Assembly (NCBI GenBank): GCA_044356865.1
Contig: JBIKVN010000020.1
Span: 1-22,719 of the forward strand
Source of the DNA: JBEIUL01 sp044356865
GTDB taxonomy: Bacteria > Planctomycetota > Phycisphaerae > Phycisphaerales > SM1A02
Direction: 5' to 3'
Length of the DNA stretch: 22,719 nucleotides
Shown piece after piece: positions 13,297-20,722 of this stretch (its first letter is position 1; each line of letters opens with the position of its first letter). Below the pieces are notes generated by a model. That model had not been told where the DNA came from and did no database searches. It saw only the letters and a program-made list of their open reading frames with translations. Position numbers and translations under genes: made by a program.

Positions 13297-15564
13297 ATGG
13301 CCGGATCTCGCGACAACCTCGGGAGCTTCCCGGCGCGGCTGGCGATCCTGCTGGCGATCGCCACGGTCGCCACGGGGACGCTTGCGGCGCAAGTGGTGCG
13401 GCTGGCGATCGTCGAGCACGACGAGCACGCGGCGCGGACGGCGCGGGCCCTGCGGCGGACCGCGTGGCTGCCGTTCGTGCGGGGATCGATCCTCGACCGG
13501 CGGGGCGAGCCGCTCGCGGTGGATGCCGCGAGCTGGGACCTGCGGGTCGAGTACGAGGTGATCACCGGCCGCCACGCGATCGGGCGGGCGACCGAACGGG
13601 CCCGCCGCGCCGCGGGACCGACGGCGTGGGCGGCGCTCGGCGAGGCCGGGCGGCAGGCGGCGATCGAGCGCGAGCTGCCGGCCTGCGACGCCGAGGTCGA
13701 GGGGGCGCTCGCGGCGATCGGCGCGGCGGGCGGGTTCGATCGCGACGAGCTCGGGCGGAGGTTCGACCGGATCGTGCGGACGGTCGCGGCCCGGGCCGAT
13801 GCGCTGCGCGAGCGGCGCCGGGCCGCGGCGACGCGTAAGGCCGAGGCGACCGGCCTCCCGCCGGAGCCGGTGCCGGAGGACGAGCCGATCCGCGAGCAGT
13901 CGGAATCGCACCTCATCTTGGCCGACCTCGACGACGCGACGGCGCTGCGGCTTGCCGCGTTCGCCGAGCGCGAGCCGGGCCTGTTCGAGATCGTGCCCGC
14001 GACCCGCCGCACCCGGCCGTGGCAGGAGGTCGAGCTGGAGATCGCCCGCGACCGCCTGCCCGGGCCGTTGCGGTCGGAGGTTGCGTTGCCGATGCGGCTT
14101 TCGGGCGTGGCCGATCACCTGCTCGGCACGACCCGCACCGCGGTGCACCGGGAGGATCTCGAGCGGCGGCCGTTCCGGGACGCCGAGACCGGCGAGACGC
14201 TCGATCCGGGCGGGTATCTCGCGGATCGCGATGTCGTCGGTTCGAGTGGGCTCGAGCGGACGCTCGAGGATCGCCTCCGCGGGCGGCGCGGGCGGCTCGA
14301 ACGCGATCTCGAGAAGGGCACCGCCGAGCGGATCGAGAGCGACCGTGGCGAGGATGTGCGGCTCACGATCGACATCCGGCTGCAGGCCCGGGTGCAGGCG
14401 GCGCTCGACCCCCGGCTCGGGCTCGCCTCGGTGCAGGCCTGGCAGTGGGGCAACGATCCGCCGCCGCTCCCGCCGGGCCGGCCGCTCGCGGGTGCCGCCG
14501 CGGTGATCGAGATCGACACCGGCGACATTCTCGCGCTGGTCTCGAGTCCGACGCTGGCCGGAGCCGCCGGCGAGTCGTCGATCGACCGGGCGGCCGCGGG
14601 GAGCTATCCGCCCGGTTCGATCGTCAAGCCGCTGGTGCTGGCGGCGGCGATCACCGAGGGCGAGGCCTCGCCCGAGACGGTCATCGAGTGCCGGGGGCAT
14701 TTCTTCCCGAACGTGACCACGAACACCCGCTGCTGGATCTGGCGGCCCGATCGCGGCCGCGACCTGACCCACGGTCCGCTCGGCGGTCCCGAGGCGATCG
14801 CCCGCAGCTGCAACATCTATTTCTACGAGCTCGCCCGGCGACTCGGGCTGTCGCGGACCGTCGAGTGGCTCGGGCGATTCGGCATGGGGCGGCCGCCCGG
14901 GATCGGGATCGGCCGCGAGAGCGACCGCGACGGCGACGGCCGGATCGAGTTCGAGGGCGAAGCGGCGGGCAGCGTGCCCGATCCGGACGGGCCGCTTGCG
15001 GGCAACGCCGCGGCGATCGCCGCGATCGGGATCGGCCAGGGGCCGCTCCTCTGGTCACCGGTGCAGGCGGCGCAGGCGTACGCGACCCTCGCCCGCGGCG
15101 GCGAGGTGATCGCGCCGTCGCTCTTCCTTGATCGAGCGGAACGGGGGCGAGTTCGCGGGCGGATCGGGCTCGATCCGCGCGGGGTCGAGGTCGCGCTCGC
15201 GGGCCTGCGCGACGCGGTCGAGCGTCCCTACGGCACGGGGCACCACCTGAGTTTCGCCGACGGTTCGCGCGAGGACCTCTTCACCATGCCGGGCGTGCGG
15301 GTGTGGGGGAAGACCGGCACGGCCGAGGCGCCGCCTCTCGCGCTGGACGAGGATGGCGACGGGACGGTCGAACGCCGCGTGGACCTCGATCATTCGTGGT
15401 TCGTCGGTCTTGCCGGCGACGCCGGTCCGGATCGCCCCCGGTACGCGGTCGCGGTACTGCTCGAGCACGGCGGCAGCGGCGGGAAGGCGGCGGGGCCGGT
15501 GGCGGCCGAGATCCTGCGGGCGCTCGTCGCCGAGGGGTACCTTCGCGCCGGGGCCGGGCGTTGA
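13297..15564 (+). CDS. mrdA: Class B penicillin-binding protein, PBP2 (MrdA) type, with enlarged N-terminal region
   Basis: The 755-residue peptidoglycan transpeptidase has a single N-terminal membrane anchor (about residues 10-32), then FVRGSILDRRGEPLAVD, the start of the non-catalytic pedestal. The transpeptidase domain has SIVK with nucleophile Ser441 and Lys444, SCN at 504-506 and KTG at 672-674. The active serine of E. coli PBP2 is Ser330, so about 110 extra residues lie before the catalytic domain. Most are a charged, Ala/Arg/Glu-rich segment at about residues 85-200. A RodA-type partner gene overlaps its stop codon, which favours PBP2 over FtsI. An FtsI-like role is possible, because this spot lies inside a dcw-like cluster. 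There is no Shine-Dalgarno sequence; a TACACT box precedes the start. Confidence 0.88.
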   Translation: MAGSRDNLGSFPARLAILLAIATVATGTLAAQVVRLAIVEHDEHAARTARALRRTAWLPFVRGSILDRRGEPLAVDAASWDLRVEYEVITGRHAIGRATERARRAAGPTAWAALGEAGRQAAIERELPACDAEVEGALAAIGAAGGFDRDELGRRFDRIVRTVAARADALRERRRAAATRKAEATGLPPEPVPEDEPIREQSESHLILADLDDATALRLAAFAEREPGLFEIVPATRRTRPWQEVELEIARDRLPGPLRSEVALPMRLSGVADHLLGTTRTAVHREDLERRPFRDAETGETLDPGGYLADRDVVGSSGLERTLEDRLRGRRGRLERDLEKGTAERIESDRGEDVRLTIDIRLQARVQAALDPRLGLASVQAWQWGNDPPPLPPGRPLAGAAAVIEIDTGDILALVSSPTLAGAAGESSIDRAAAGSYPPGSIVKPLVLAAAITEGEASPETVIECRGHFFPNVTTNTRCWIWRPDRGRDLTHGPLGGPEAIARSCNIYFYELARRLGLSRTVEWLGRFGMGRPPGIGIGRESDRDGDGRIEFEGEAAGSVPDPDGPLAGNAAAIAAIGIGQGPLLWSPVQAAQAYATLARGGEVIAPSLFLDRAERGRVRGRIGLDPRGVEVALAGLRDAVERPYGTGHHLSFADGSREDLFTMPGVRVWGKTGTAEAPPLALDEDGDGTVERRVDLDHSWFVGLAGDAGPDRPRYAVAVLLEHGGSGGKAAGPVAAEILRALVAEGYLRAGAGR

Positions 15565-16769
15565 GCCGACCGGACGGCGGCATCCGGTGGAACCCCGCGG
15601 CGTTCGCCCGTTCGCGTGACGGGCGTCGCGATCTCACGCTCGGGTGGCTCACGCCGGCGTGGATCGCGGCGGCGGCGGCGCTCGGGCTGAGCCTGCTCGG
15701 GGTCGAGGCGATCGCGACCACCCGCCCGGATTCGGCGGCCCGCCAGTGGGCGTTCCTGCCGATCGGCCTCGTCGCGGCGATCGTCGTCGCAACGCCCGAC
15801 TACCGCCGCTACCGCACGCTGGTGCCGCTGCTGGCGGCGGGCGTGGTTTTCCTCCTCGTGTTCGTGCTGCTGCCGGGGGTTCCCGACTCGATCGTGCGGC
15901 CCCGCAACGGCGCCCGCTCGTGGATCAGCCTCGGCGGGCTCGACTTCCAGCCGAGTGAACTCGCGAAGACGGTCTTCATCCTCGCGATGGCGGCGTGGCT
16001 CTCGTCGACGGCGGTGCACCGGAAGTGGTGGGGGTTCCTCGTGACGCTCGGGCTCGCGGCGGTGCCGGTCGGGCTCATCGTGCTCGAGCCCGACCTCGGC
16101 TCGGCGCTCCTCTTCCTGCCGACGCTGGCCGCGATGCTGGTCGCGGCACGGGGGCGGCTGAGCCACCTTCTCGCCGGCGTGCTGCTGACCGCGGTGCTCG
16201 GGCCGGTCGCGTACGTCACGGCGCTGCAGCCCTACCAGCGGGCCCGGATCGACGCGATCGTCGCCCAGTGGCAAGGCGACACCCGCTTCGAGCAGCGGGA
16301 AGGCTTCCAGGGCTGGCGGGCGATGCGGCTCGTCGGCAGCGGCGGCGTCGCCGGCGTCGGCGAGGAGCACGCCCGTTCGCTCGTGCGGCTGAACGCCCTG
16401 CCGGAAGAGCACAACGACATGATCTTCGCGGTGGTCGCGGTGCGGTGGGGAGCGATCGGGGCGCTCGCGACGGTGGCGGGCTACCTCGCGATCGTGGTCG
16501 CGGCCCTTGCGACGGCCCTTCTCGGCCGCGACGGGTTCGGGCGCCTCGTCGCGGTCGGCATCGCGGGGCTCACCCTGAGCCAGGCCTCGATCAACATCGG
16601 GATGACCATCGGGCTCCTGCCGATCACCGGCATCACGCTGCCCTTCGTGAGCTACGGCGGGACGAGCCTGGTGGCGAGCTGGATCAACATCGGGCTGCTG
16701 CTCGGGGTGGGATTGCGCCGGCCGAGGCCGGGCGATCGCGAGGGACCGGCCTACGGGGAGGTCGCGTAG
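15561..16769 (+). CDS. rodA: SEDS peptidoglycan glycosyltransferase, RodA type
   Basis: The 402-residue polytopic membrane protein polymerises lipid II into glycan strands with its partner class B PBP. Around ten hydrophobic segments are visible. Conserved features are RPRNGARSWISLGGLDFQPSE, EPDLGSALLFLP, GWRAMRLVGSGGVAGVG, LPEEHNDMIFAV with the likely catalytic Asp286, and INIGMTIGLLPITGITLPFVSYGGTS. The INIGM...PITGI wording is closer to RodA than to FtsW. The predicted start is a TTG at 15561 whose last two bases form the stop of the PBP gene (TTGA overlap), implying tight translational coupling. No ATG or GTG in frame lies nearby before the first membrane segment. The next gene starts 12 bp later. 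Confidence 0.9.
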   Translation: MSRPDGGIRWNPAAFARSRDGRRDLTLGWLTPAWIAAAAALGLSLLGVEAIATTRPDSAARQWAFLPIGLVAAIVVATPDYRRYRTLVPLLAAGVVFLLVFVLLPGVPDSIVRPRNGARSWISLGGLDFQPSELAKTVFILAMAAWLSSTAVHRKWWGFLVTLGLAAVPVGLIVLEPDLGSALLFLPTLAAMLVAARGRLSHLLAGVLLTAVLGPVAYVTALQPYQRARIDAIVAQWQGDTRFEQREGFQGWRAMRLVGSGGVAGVGEEHARSLVRLNALPEEHNDMIFAVVAVRWGAIGALATVAGYLAIVVAALATALLGRDGFGRLVAVGIAGLTLSQASINIGMTIGLLPITGITLPFVSYGGTSLVASWINIGLLLGVGLRRPRPGDREGPAYGEVA

Positions 16770-16772
16770 ACT
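16767..16772 (+). promoter_or_regulatory. Putative -10 box of rsmG overlapping the rodA stop
   Basis: TAGACT includes the rodA stop codon TAG and ends 9 nt before the GTG start of rsmG. The surrounding GCGTAGACTCCG differs by one base from the block before the OmpA-like gene. The stop-codon overlap makes chance occurrence more likely here than at the other sites. Confidence 0.3.
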
Positions 16773-16781
16773 CCGCGGCCC

Positions 16782-17564
16782 GTGGTCGAGCGTCGCGAGA
16801 ACATCCCGTCGGAACGGCCGAAGCACGCCGACGCGCCGGCCTTCGACGCGACGTTGCCGCCGCTCGTGCCGCCGGCCGAGTTCCTTGATCGAATCCGGGA
16901 CTCCGGCCTCGAGCTCGAGCCGGCCGAACTCGAGCGCCTCGGCCGCTACCTCGCGTTCCTCGCCGACGCGAACCGGAAGTTCAACCTGACCGGGGTCGAT
17001 GAGCCGGAGGCGATGTGGATCCGGCACGCGGCCGACAGCCTCACCCTCCTGCCGGTGCTGGCCTCGCTCGAGGCCAAGGACGTGCTCGATGTCGGGAGCG
17101 GCGGGGGACTGCCGGCGATCCCGCTCGCGATCGCGATGCCCGAGGTGCGGTTCACGCTGCTCGAGGCGACCGGGAAGAAGGTCCGGTTCCTCGAGGCGGT
17201 GGCGGCGGCGCTCGGACTCGCGAATGTCACGGTCGTCGCGGCCCGGGCCGAGGACGCGGGGCAGGACCGCGAACGGTTCCGCGAGCGCTTCGACGCGGTG
17301 ACGAGCCGGGCGGTCGGGCCGCTGCGGACGCTGCTCGAGCTCACCGTGCCCTTCGCGAAGGTCGAGGGGCACGTGCTCGCGATCAAGGGCGAGCGGGCCG
17401 CCGAGGAGATCGCGGAGGCGAAGAAGGCGATCCACGCCCTGCACGTCGAGGCCCTCGAGCCGGTGCGGACCCCGACCGGGACGATCGTGGCCATACTCAA
17501 GCGGCGCCCGACCCCCAAGATGTACCCGCGCCGCGCCGGCGAGCCGAAGCGGGATCCGCTCTGA
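16782..17564 (+). CDS. rsmG: 16S rRNA (guanine(527)-N(7))-methyltransferase RsmG
   Basis: The 260-residue cytoplasmic enzyme methylates N7 of G527 in 16S rRNA using S-adenosylmethionine. The N-terminal 40 residues are a poorly conserved extension. The family core follows: NRKFNLTGVDEPEAMWIRHAADSL, the SAM-binding DVGSGGGLPAIPLAI (from about residue 103), LEATGKKVRFLEAV, SRAVGPLRTLLEL, AIKGERAAEE and the C-terminal YPRRAGEPKRDPL. The start is a GTG without a Shine-Dalgarno sequence, 12 bp after rodA. The stop faces the stop of a small minus-strand gene with only 3 bp between, so the two transcripts must overlap or share a termination zone; no hairpin is visible there. An ATG start further in would remove part of the extension. 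Confidence 0.94.
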   Translation: MVERRENIPSERPKHADAPAFDATLPPLVPPAEFLDRIRDSGLELEPAELERLGRYLAFLADANRKFNLTGVDEPEAMWIRHAADSLTLLPVLASLEAKDVLDVGSGGGLPAIPLAIAMPEVRFTLLEATGKKVRFLEAVAAALGLANVTVVAARAEDAGQDRERFRERFDAVTSRAVGPLRTLLELTVPFAKVEGHVLAIKGERAAEEIAEAKKAIHALHVEALEPVRTPTGTIVAILKRRPTPKMYPRRAGEPKRDPL

Positions 17565-17567
17565 ACT

Positions 17568-17843
17568 TCACGACGCCTCGCGGCGCCGCTCGCGGGCGTC
17601 GAGCTCGTCGATGAAGCCGACGTCGATGAAATCCTTCATGTAGAAGTCGGCACGCGGCACCCCGGGCGGGACGAGGATGAACTTGCCGAGGTAGGGCATG
17701 AAGACGCCTTGGCCGACCTCGGACAGCTCATAGATCTGGACCCCGCTCGCGTTCCGGAAACGCACTCGAATGGGGCGAAACGGCCTCCGCCAATCCTGCT
17801 TGAAGTGGGCGTGAATTCGCGAGATCTCAGCCGGAATCTCCAT
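17568..17843 (-). CDS. Small protein of unknown function
   Basis: I do not recognise this 91-residue protein. It is basic in the first third (HAHFKQDWRRPFRPIRVRF), has a beta-rich middle with GVQIYELSEVGQGVFMPYLGKFILVPPGV, and ends in a charged helix (DELDARERRREAS). No signal peptide, membrane segment or catalytic motif is seen. ATG 17843 is chosen because a perfect AAGGAGG lies 5 nt upstream. An ATG at 17885 with AGGAG 9 nt upstream would give 105 residues and is a real alternative. The gene overlaps the upstream small gene by 17 bp, so the pair is probably translated together, and it is the last gene of the leftward unit. An antitoxin-toxin or regulatory pair is conceivable from layout alone. 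Confidence 0.65.
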   Translation of the reverse strand: MEIPAEISRIHAHFKQDWRRPFRPIRVRFRNASGVQIYELSEVGQGVFMPYLGKFILVPPGVPRADFYMKDFIDVGFIDELDARERRREAS

Positions 17844-18129
17844 CGGATCCTCCTTCGGAACCACCATGGTCTTGCGCGTCGGCATCGGGGTCAACTCCTG
17901 GAGCTTGCGAAGCAGGCCGGTGCTCGTGGAGTCGGACGGCCACGATCTGGGCGGTATCGAGCTCGATCAGTTCGAAAGCACCGACGACGAGGCCAAGAAC
18001 CCGGTCGGACCGCTCGAAGTACCACTCGTGGTCCCTCTCGAGAAACACGGTCCTGCCGTCGGATCCGGTGAGTTCGAGCCGATCCCAATCCCCGAGGGCC
18101 AGCGTTGCCTGAAGTCGGGGTAGTCGCAC
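17827..18129 (-). CDS. Small acidic protein of unknown function
   Basis: This 100-residue product is not recognised. The first 70 residues look like a compact beta-rich domain (LELTGSDGRTVFLERDHEWYFE, then LGLVVGAFELIELDTAQIVAVRL). The last 30 are a low-complexity Asp/Gly/Ser tail (PDADAQDHGGSEGGSDGDSG), probably disordered. No signal or membrane segment is visible. The GTG start at 18129 is set by GGGAGG ending 6 nt upstream (18136-18141); a longer frame back to 18201 lacks such a site. Its 3' end overlaps the next small gene by 17 bp and encodes that gene's ribosome binding site. It starts 78 bp after metC. Confidence 0.65.
   Translation of the reverse strand: MRLPRLQATLALGDWDRLELTGSDGRTVFLERDHEWYFERSDRVLGLVVGAFELIELDTAQIVAVRLHEHRPASQAPGVDPDADAQDHGGSEGGSDGDSG
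17849..17855 (-). promoter_or_regulatory. Strong ribosome binding site of the last small gene
   Basis: AAGGAGG on the minus strand ends 5 nt before ATG 17843. It is the best Shine-Dalgarno match in the window and is located inside the upstream small gene. It decides between starts at 17843 and 17885. Confidence 0.6.
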
Positions 18130-18135
18130 GTCGTT

Positions 18136-18141
18136 CCTCCC
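18136..18141 (-). promoter_or_regulatory. Ribosome binding site of the acidic small protein gene
   Basis: GGGAGG on the minus strand ends 6 nt before the GTG at 18129 and fixes that codon as the start. Together with the next gene's site it contrasts with the many genes here that lack a Shine-Dalgarno sequence. Confidence 0.6.
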
Positions 18142-18207
18142 GAGGCCACGGTAGCACGGTTCGCGACGCATCCCGCCGGCCGGGAACTTTTTCCGCCTCA
18201 TCCCGCC

Positions 18208-19407
18208 TCACCCCACTACGTACCGCGCGAGCCCGCGCTCGAGATCCGCGACGAGATCGCGCGGGTCTTCCAGCCCGACCTGGAGCCGCACGAGCGGATG
18301 CCGCGCCGCGAGCGTCGGCCGCAGCGGGCTGGTGCGCCAGGTCCACGGCTCGCTTGCGACGACGAGGCTCTCGAAACCTCCCCAGCTGTAGCCGAGGCGG
18401 AAGAGCTCGAGTCCCTCGAGGAACGCCTCGAGCCGGCCGGGACCGCGCGGATGCAGCGTGATGCCCAAGAGCCCCGCGGCCCCGTCGAAGTCGCGCTTCC
18501 AGATCGAGTGCCCCGGATCGCCCTCGAGCGGCGGGAAAAGCACGTCGCTGACCTCGCTCCGGCCCCGCAGCCACCGGGCGATCTCGAGGGCGCTCTCGCC
18601 GTGCCGCCCGAGCCGCACCCCGAGCGAGCGGATCCCGCGCTGCACGAGGAAGCAATCCTCGGGATTCACGCCGGGTCCGAGGAGGTCGGTCATCTCCCGC
18701 ACGCGGCGCCACGTGCTCTCCTCGCGGCACGAGACCACGCCGGCGAGCAGGTCGCTGTGGCCCGAGAGGTACTTGGTCGCGGCGTGGATCGTCACGTCGA
18801 CGCCGTGTTCGGCGGGCCGGAAGAAGAGCGGCGTCGCCCAGGTGTTGTCGATCATGGTCACGACGCCGCGGGCCCGGCAGGCCGCCGCGATGGCCGGTAC
18901 GTCCTGCATCTCGAAGGTGAGCGAGCCGGGCGTCTCGAGGAACGCGACGCGGGTGTTCGGGCGGAAGAGCCCTTCGATCGACGCTCCGACGCCCGGGTCG
19001 TAGAAGGTCGTCGCGACGCCCATCCGCGACAGGACCTTCTCGCAGAAGAACCGCGTGGGCCCGTAGCAGGAGTCGACCATGAGCAGGTGGTCGCCCGCCG
19101 ACAGGTACGCCAGCAGCGGGATCGTGCACGCGGCCAGCCCGCTGCCCACCGCGACCGCCCCGTGGCAGCGGTCGAGCGCCGCGACGGTCGACTCGAGGGC
19201 CCGGGTGTTCGGGTTCCCGAGCAGCCCGTAGGCGTACGCCTCGGCGGCGGGGTCCGCGAAGGGCGCCGCCTTCATTTCCGCCACGGTGCGGAAGGTCACC
19301 GTCGAGCCGCGGAAGATCGGCACGTTCACGAAGCCGTGGTAGCGGTCGCCGGCGCGGCCGAGCGACTGGAGGTCGGTATCCGAGGGCGGAGGCGGGCGGT
19401 CGGGCAT
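18208..19407 (-). CDS. metC: Cystathionine beta-lyase, Cys/Met metabolism PLP-dependent family
   Basis: The 399-residue cytoplasmic PLP enzyme belongs to the gamma-family of trans-sulfuration enzymes and is predicted to cleave cystathionine to homocysteine in methionine synthesis. Visible are the substrate region AYGLLGNPNTRALE, the PLP-phosphate-binding GSGLAACTIPLLAYLSAGDHLL, DSCYGPTRFF with the PLP-stacking Tyr, IDNTWATPLFFRP with the PLP-binding Asp, and HAATKYLSGHSDLLAG with Lys212 as the Schiff-base lysine. The C-terminal GYSWGGFESL is typical of MetC-type enzymes and favours cystathionine beta-lyase over gamma-synthase. It lies 37 bp after the MFS gene on the same strand. There is no clear ribosome binding site; TACCTT is 12 nt before the ATG. 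Confidence 0.9.
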   Translation of the reverse strand: MPDRPPPPSDTDLQSLGRAGDRYHGFVNVPIFRGSTVTFRTVAEMKAAPFADPAAEAYAYGLLGNPNTRALESTVAALDRCHGAVAVGSGLAACTIPLLAYLSAGDHLLMVDSCYGPTRFFCEKVLSRMGVATTFYDPGVGASIEGLFRPNTRVAFLETPGSLTFEMQDVPAIAAACRARGVVTMIDNTWATPLFFRPAEHGVDVTIHAATKYLSGHSDLLAGVVSCREESTWRRVREMTDLLGPGVNPEDCFLVQRGIRSLGVRLGRHGESALEIARWLRGRSEVSDVLFPPLEGDPGHSIWKRDFDGAAGLLGITLHPRGPGRLEAFLEGLELFRLGYSWGGFESLVVASEPWTWRTSPLRPTLAARHPLVRLQVGLEDPRDLVADLERGLARYVVG

Positions 19408-19419
19408 GGGGATCGGGGC

Positions 19420-19425
19420 AAGGTA
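19420..19425 (-). promoter_or_regulatory. Possible -10 box of metC
   Basis: TACCTT on the minus strand ends 12 nt before the metC ATG in the short gap after the MFS gene. It fits TAnnnT but lacks the CGTA-ACTC context, so it is the weakest of the promoter calls. Confidence 0.25.
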
Positions 19426-19444
19426 GGGGATGACCGTCCGTCGC

Positions 19445-20722
19445 TCACGCCGGCAGGTCGGGCTGCTGTTCGCGCAATTCGCGGAGGCGCCGCAGCTCGG
19501 GGAACTTCCACGCGATCAGGCCGGTGATCGCGACGGTGCCGACGCCGCCCGAAACGACCGAGAAGACCGGTCCCATCCAGCGGGCGACGAGGCCGCTCTC
19601 GAAACTGCCGAGCTCGTTCGAGCACTCGATGAAGACCGAGTTCACCGCCGAGACCCGTCCCCGCAGCCGGTCGGGCGTCCGCGTCTGGACCAGCACATGC
19701 CGCACCACGACGCTGATGTTGTCGACCGCGCCCGAGATCGCGAGCGCCGCGAGCGACAGGAGGAAAGACTGCGAGAGCCCGAAGCCGATCATCGCGATGC
19801 CGAACGCCACCACCGACCAGAGGAGCGCCGGGCCCGCCCGCTGGATCTTCGGGCGGAAGGCGAGGTAGCCGGCCATGAGGCCCGCCCCGAGGTACGGCGC
19901 CGCCCGCAGGGCCCCGAGCCCGGCCGGACCGACCTCGAGGATCTCCTCGGCGAAGATCGGCAGGAGCGCCGTCGCCCCGCCGAAGAGCACCGCAAGCAGG
20001 TCGAGCAGGATCGCGGCGAAGACCGTCCGCTCTCCGTAGATGTGCCCGAAGCCCGCGAGAAACGAGGCGAACGAGATCGGCTCGCGCTCGCGTTCGACCG
20101 GCCGCGGACGCAGCCCCGTCGAGACGATCGCCGCCGTCGTCAGCAGCAGCGTCGCCGCCGCGAACGCCGGCCAGGTCGAACCGGTCCCCTGGATGAGGCC
20201 GCCGGCCAGCAACGGCCCGGTGATCGCGGCAAGCTGGAAGAGGCCGCTGTTCCAGGCGATCGCGTTCTCGAAGCTGCCGGGCGGCACGAGCGAGGGCAGC
20301 ATCGCCGCCCGGGCCGGGGCGTTGAACGCCCGCACCGCGCCGCCCGCGGCCAGCAGCAGGTAGACGCTCGAGACGCCCGCCCCGAGGAGGCTCGCCGCCC
20401 CGAGCCCGAGCGAGACGAGGACGAAGAGGCTTTGCGTGACGGTGAAGACCCGTCGCCGGTCGAGCCGGTCGATGGCCTGCCCGGCCACCAGGGTGAGGGC
20501 CACCACCGGCAGGGCCCGCGCCACGCCGGTCCAGCCGAGGGCGAGGGCGTCGCGGGTCGACTCCCACACTCCCCAGAGCACCGCGGTGTTCATCGCCTGC
20601 AGGCCGATGCCCGAGGCCAGGAACGCGACCGCGAAGCGCCGGTAGTTCGGCTCGCGGAGGGCAAGATACGGGTCGTGCGGCAGGTCGGGCGGGGACACGC
20701 GAAGCCGGTCAGGGTACCGCAC
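19445..20722 (-). CDS. MFS transporter, EntS-like (MFS_3 type)
   Basis: The 425-residue protein has about 12 membrane segments and the MFS pattern: GQAIDRLDRRRVF after the second segment (the loop 2-3 motif), AFNAPARAAMLPSLVPPGSFENAIAWNSG in the first half, and RTPDRLRGRVSAVNSVF in the second-half loop. The last two stretches are typical of the MFS_3 group of drug and siderophore exporters such as EntS. The substrate is unknown. The predicted GTG start at 20722 lies inside the upstream hydrolase gene (14-bp overlap). A GTG at 20698 would remove the overlap and is possible, with TACCCT 12 nt ahead of it. It lies between the metallo-beta-lactamase-fold gene and metC in a leftward unit. Confidence 0.88.
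   Translation of the reverse strand: MRYPDRLRVSPPDLPHDPYLALREPNYRRFAVAFLASGIGLQAMNTAVLWGVWESTRDALALGWTGVARALPVVALTLVAGQAIDRLDRRRVFTVTQSLFVLVSLGLGAASLLGAGVSSVYLLLAAGGAVRAFNAPARAAMLPSLVPPGSFENAIAWNSGLFQLAAITGPLLAGGLIQGTGSTWPAFAAATLLLTTAAIVSTGLRPRPVEREREPISFASFLAGFGHIYGERTVFAAILLDLLAVLFGGATALLPIFAEEILEVGPAGLGALRAAPYLGAGLMAGYLAFRPKIQRAGPALLWSVVAFGIAMIGFGLSQSFLLSLAALAISGAVDNISVVVRHVLVQTRTPDRLRGRVSAVNSVFIECSNELGSFESGLVARWMGPVFSVVSGGVGTVAITGLIAWKFPELRRLRELREQQPDLPA

Noticed and set aside
11578..14772. Minus-strand open frame (1064 codons) antisense to murF, mraY and PBP2
   Set aside because: It is Arg/Glu/Pro-rich low-complexity translation, opposite genes with intact catalytic motifs.
15390..17444. 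Minus-strand open frame (684 codons) opposite rodA and rsmG
   Set aside because: It has no recognisable motif, and both genes on the other strand are certain.
18171..18192. Stem TCCCG/CGGGA followed by TTTTT on the plus strand
   Set aside because: The stem is only 5 bp and no plus-strand gene ends nearby (rsmG ends 600 bp earlier), so it was not called as a terminator. It is noted as a possible distal end of rsmG read-through.
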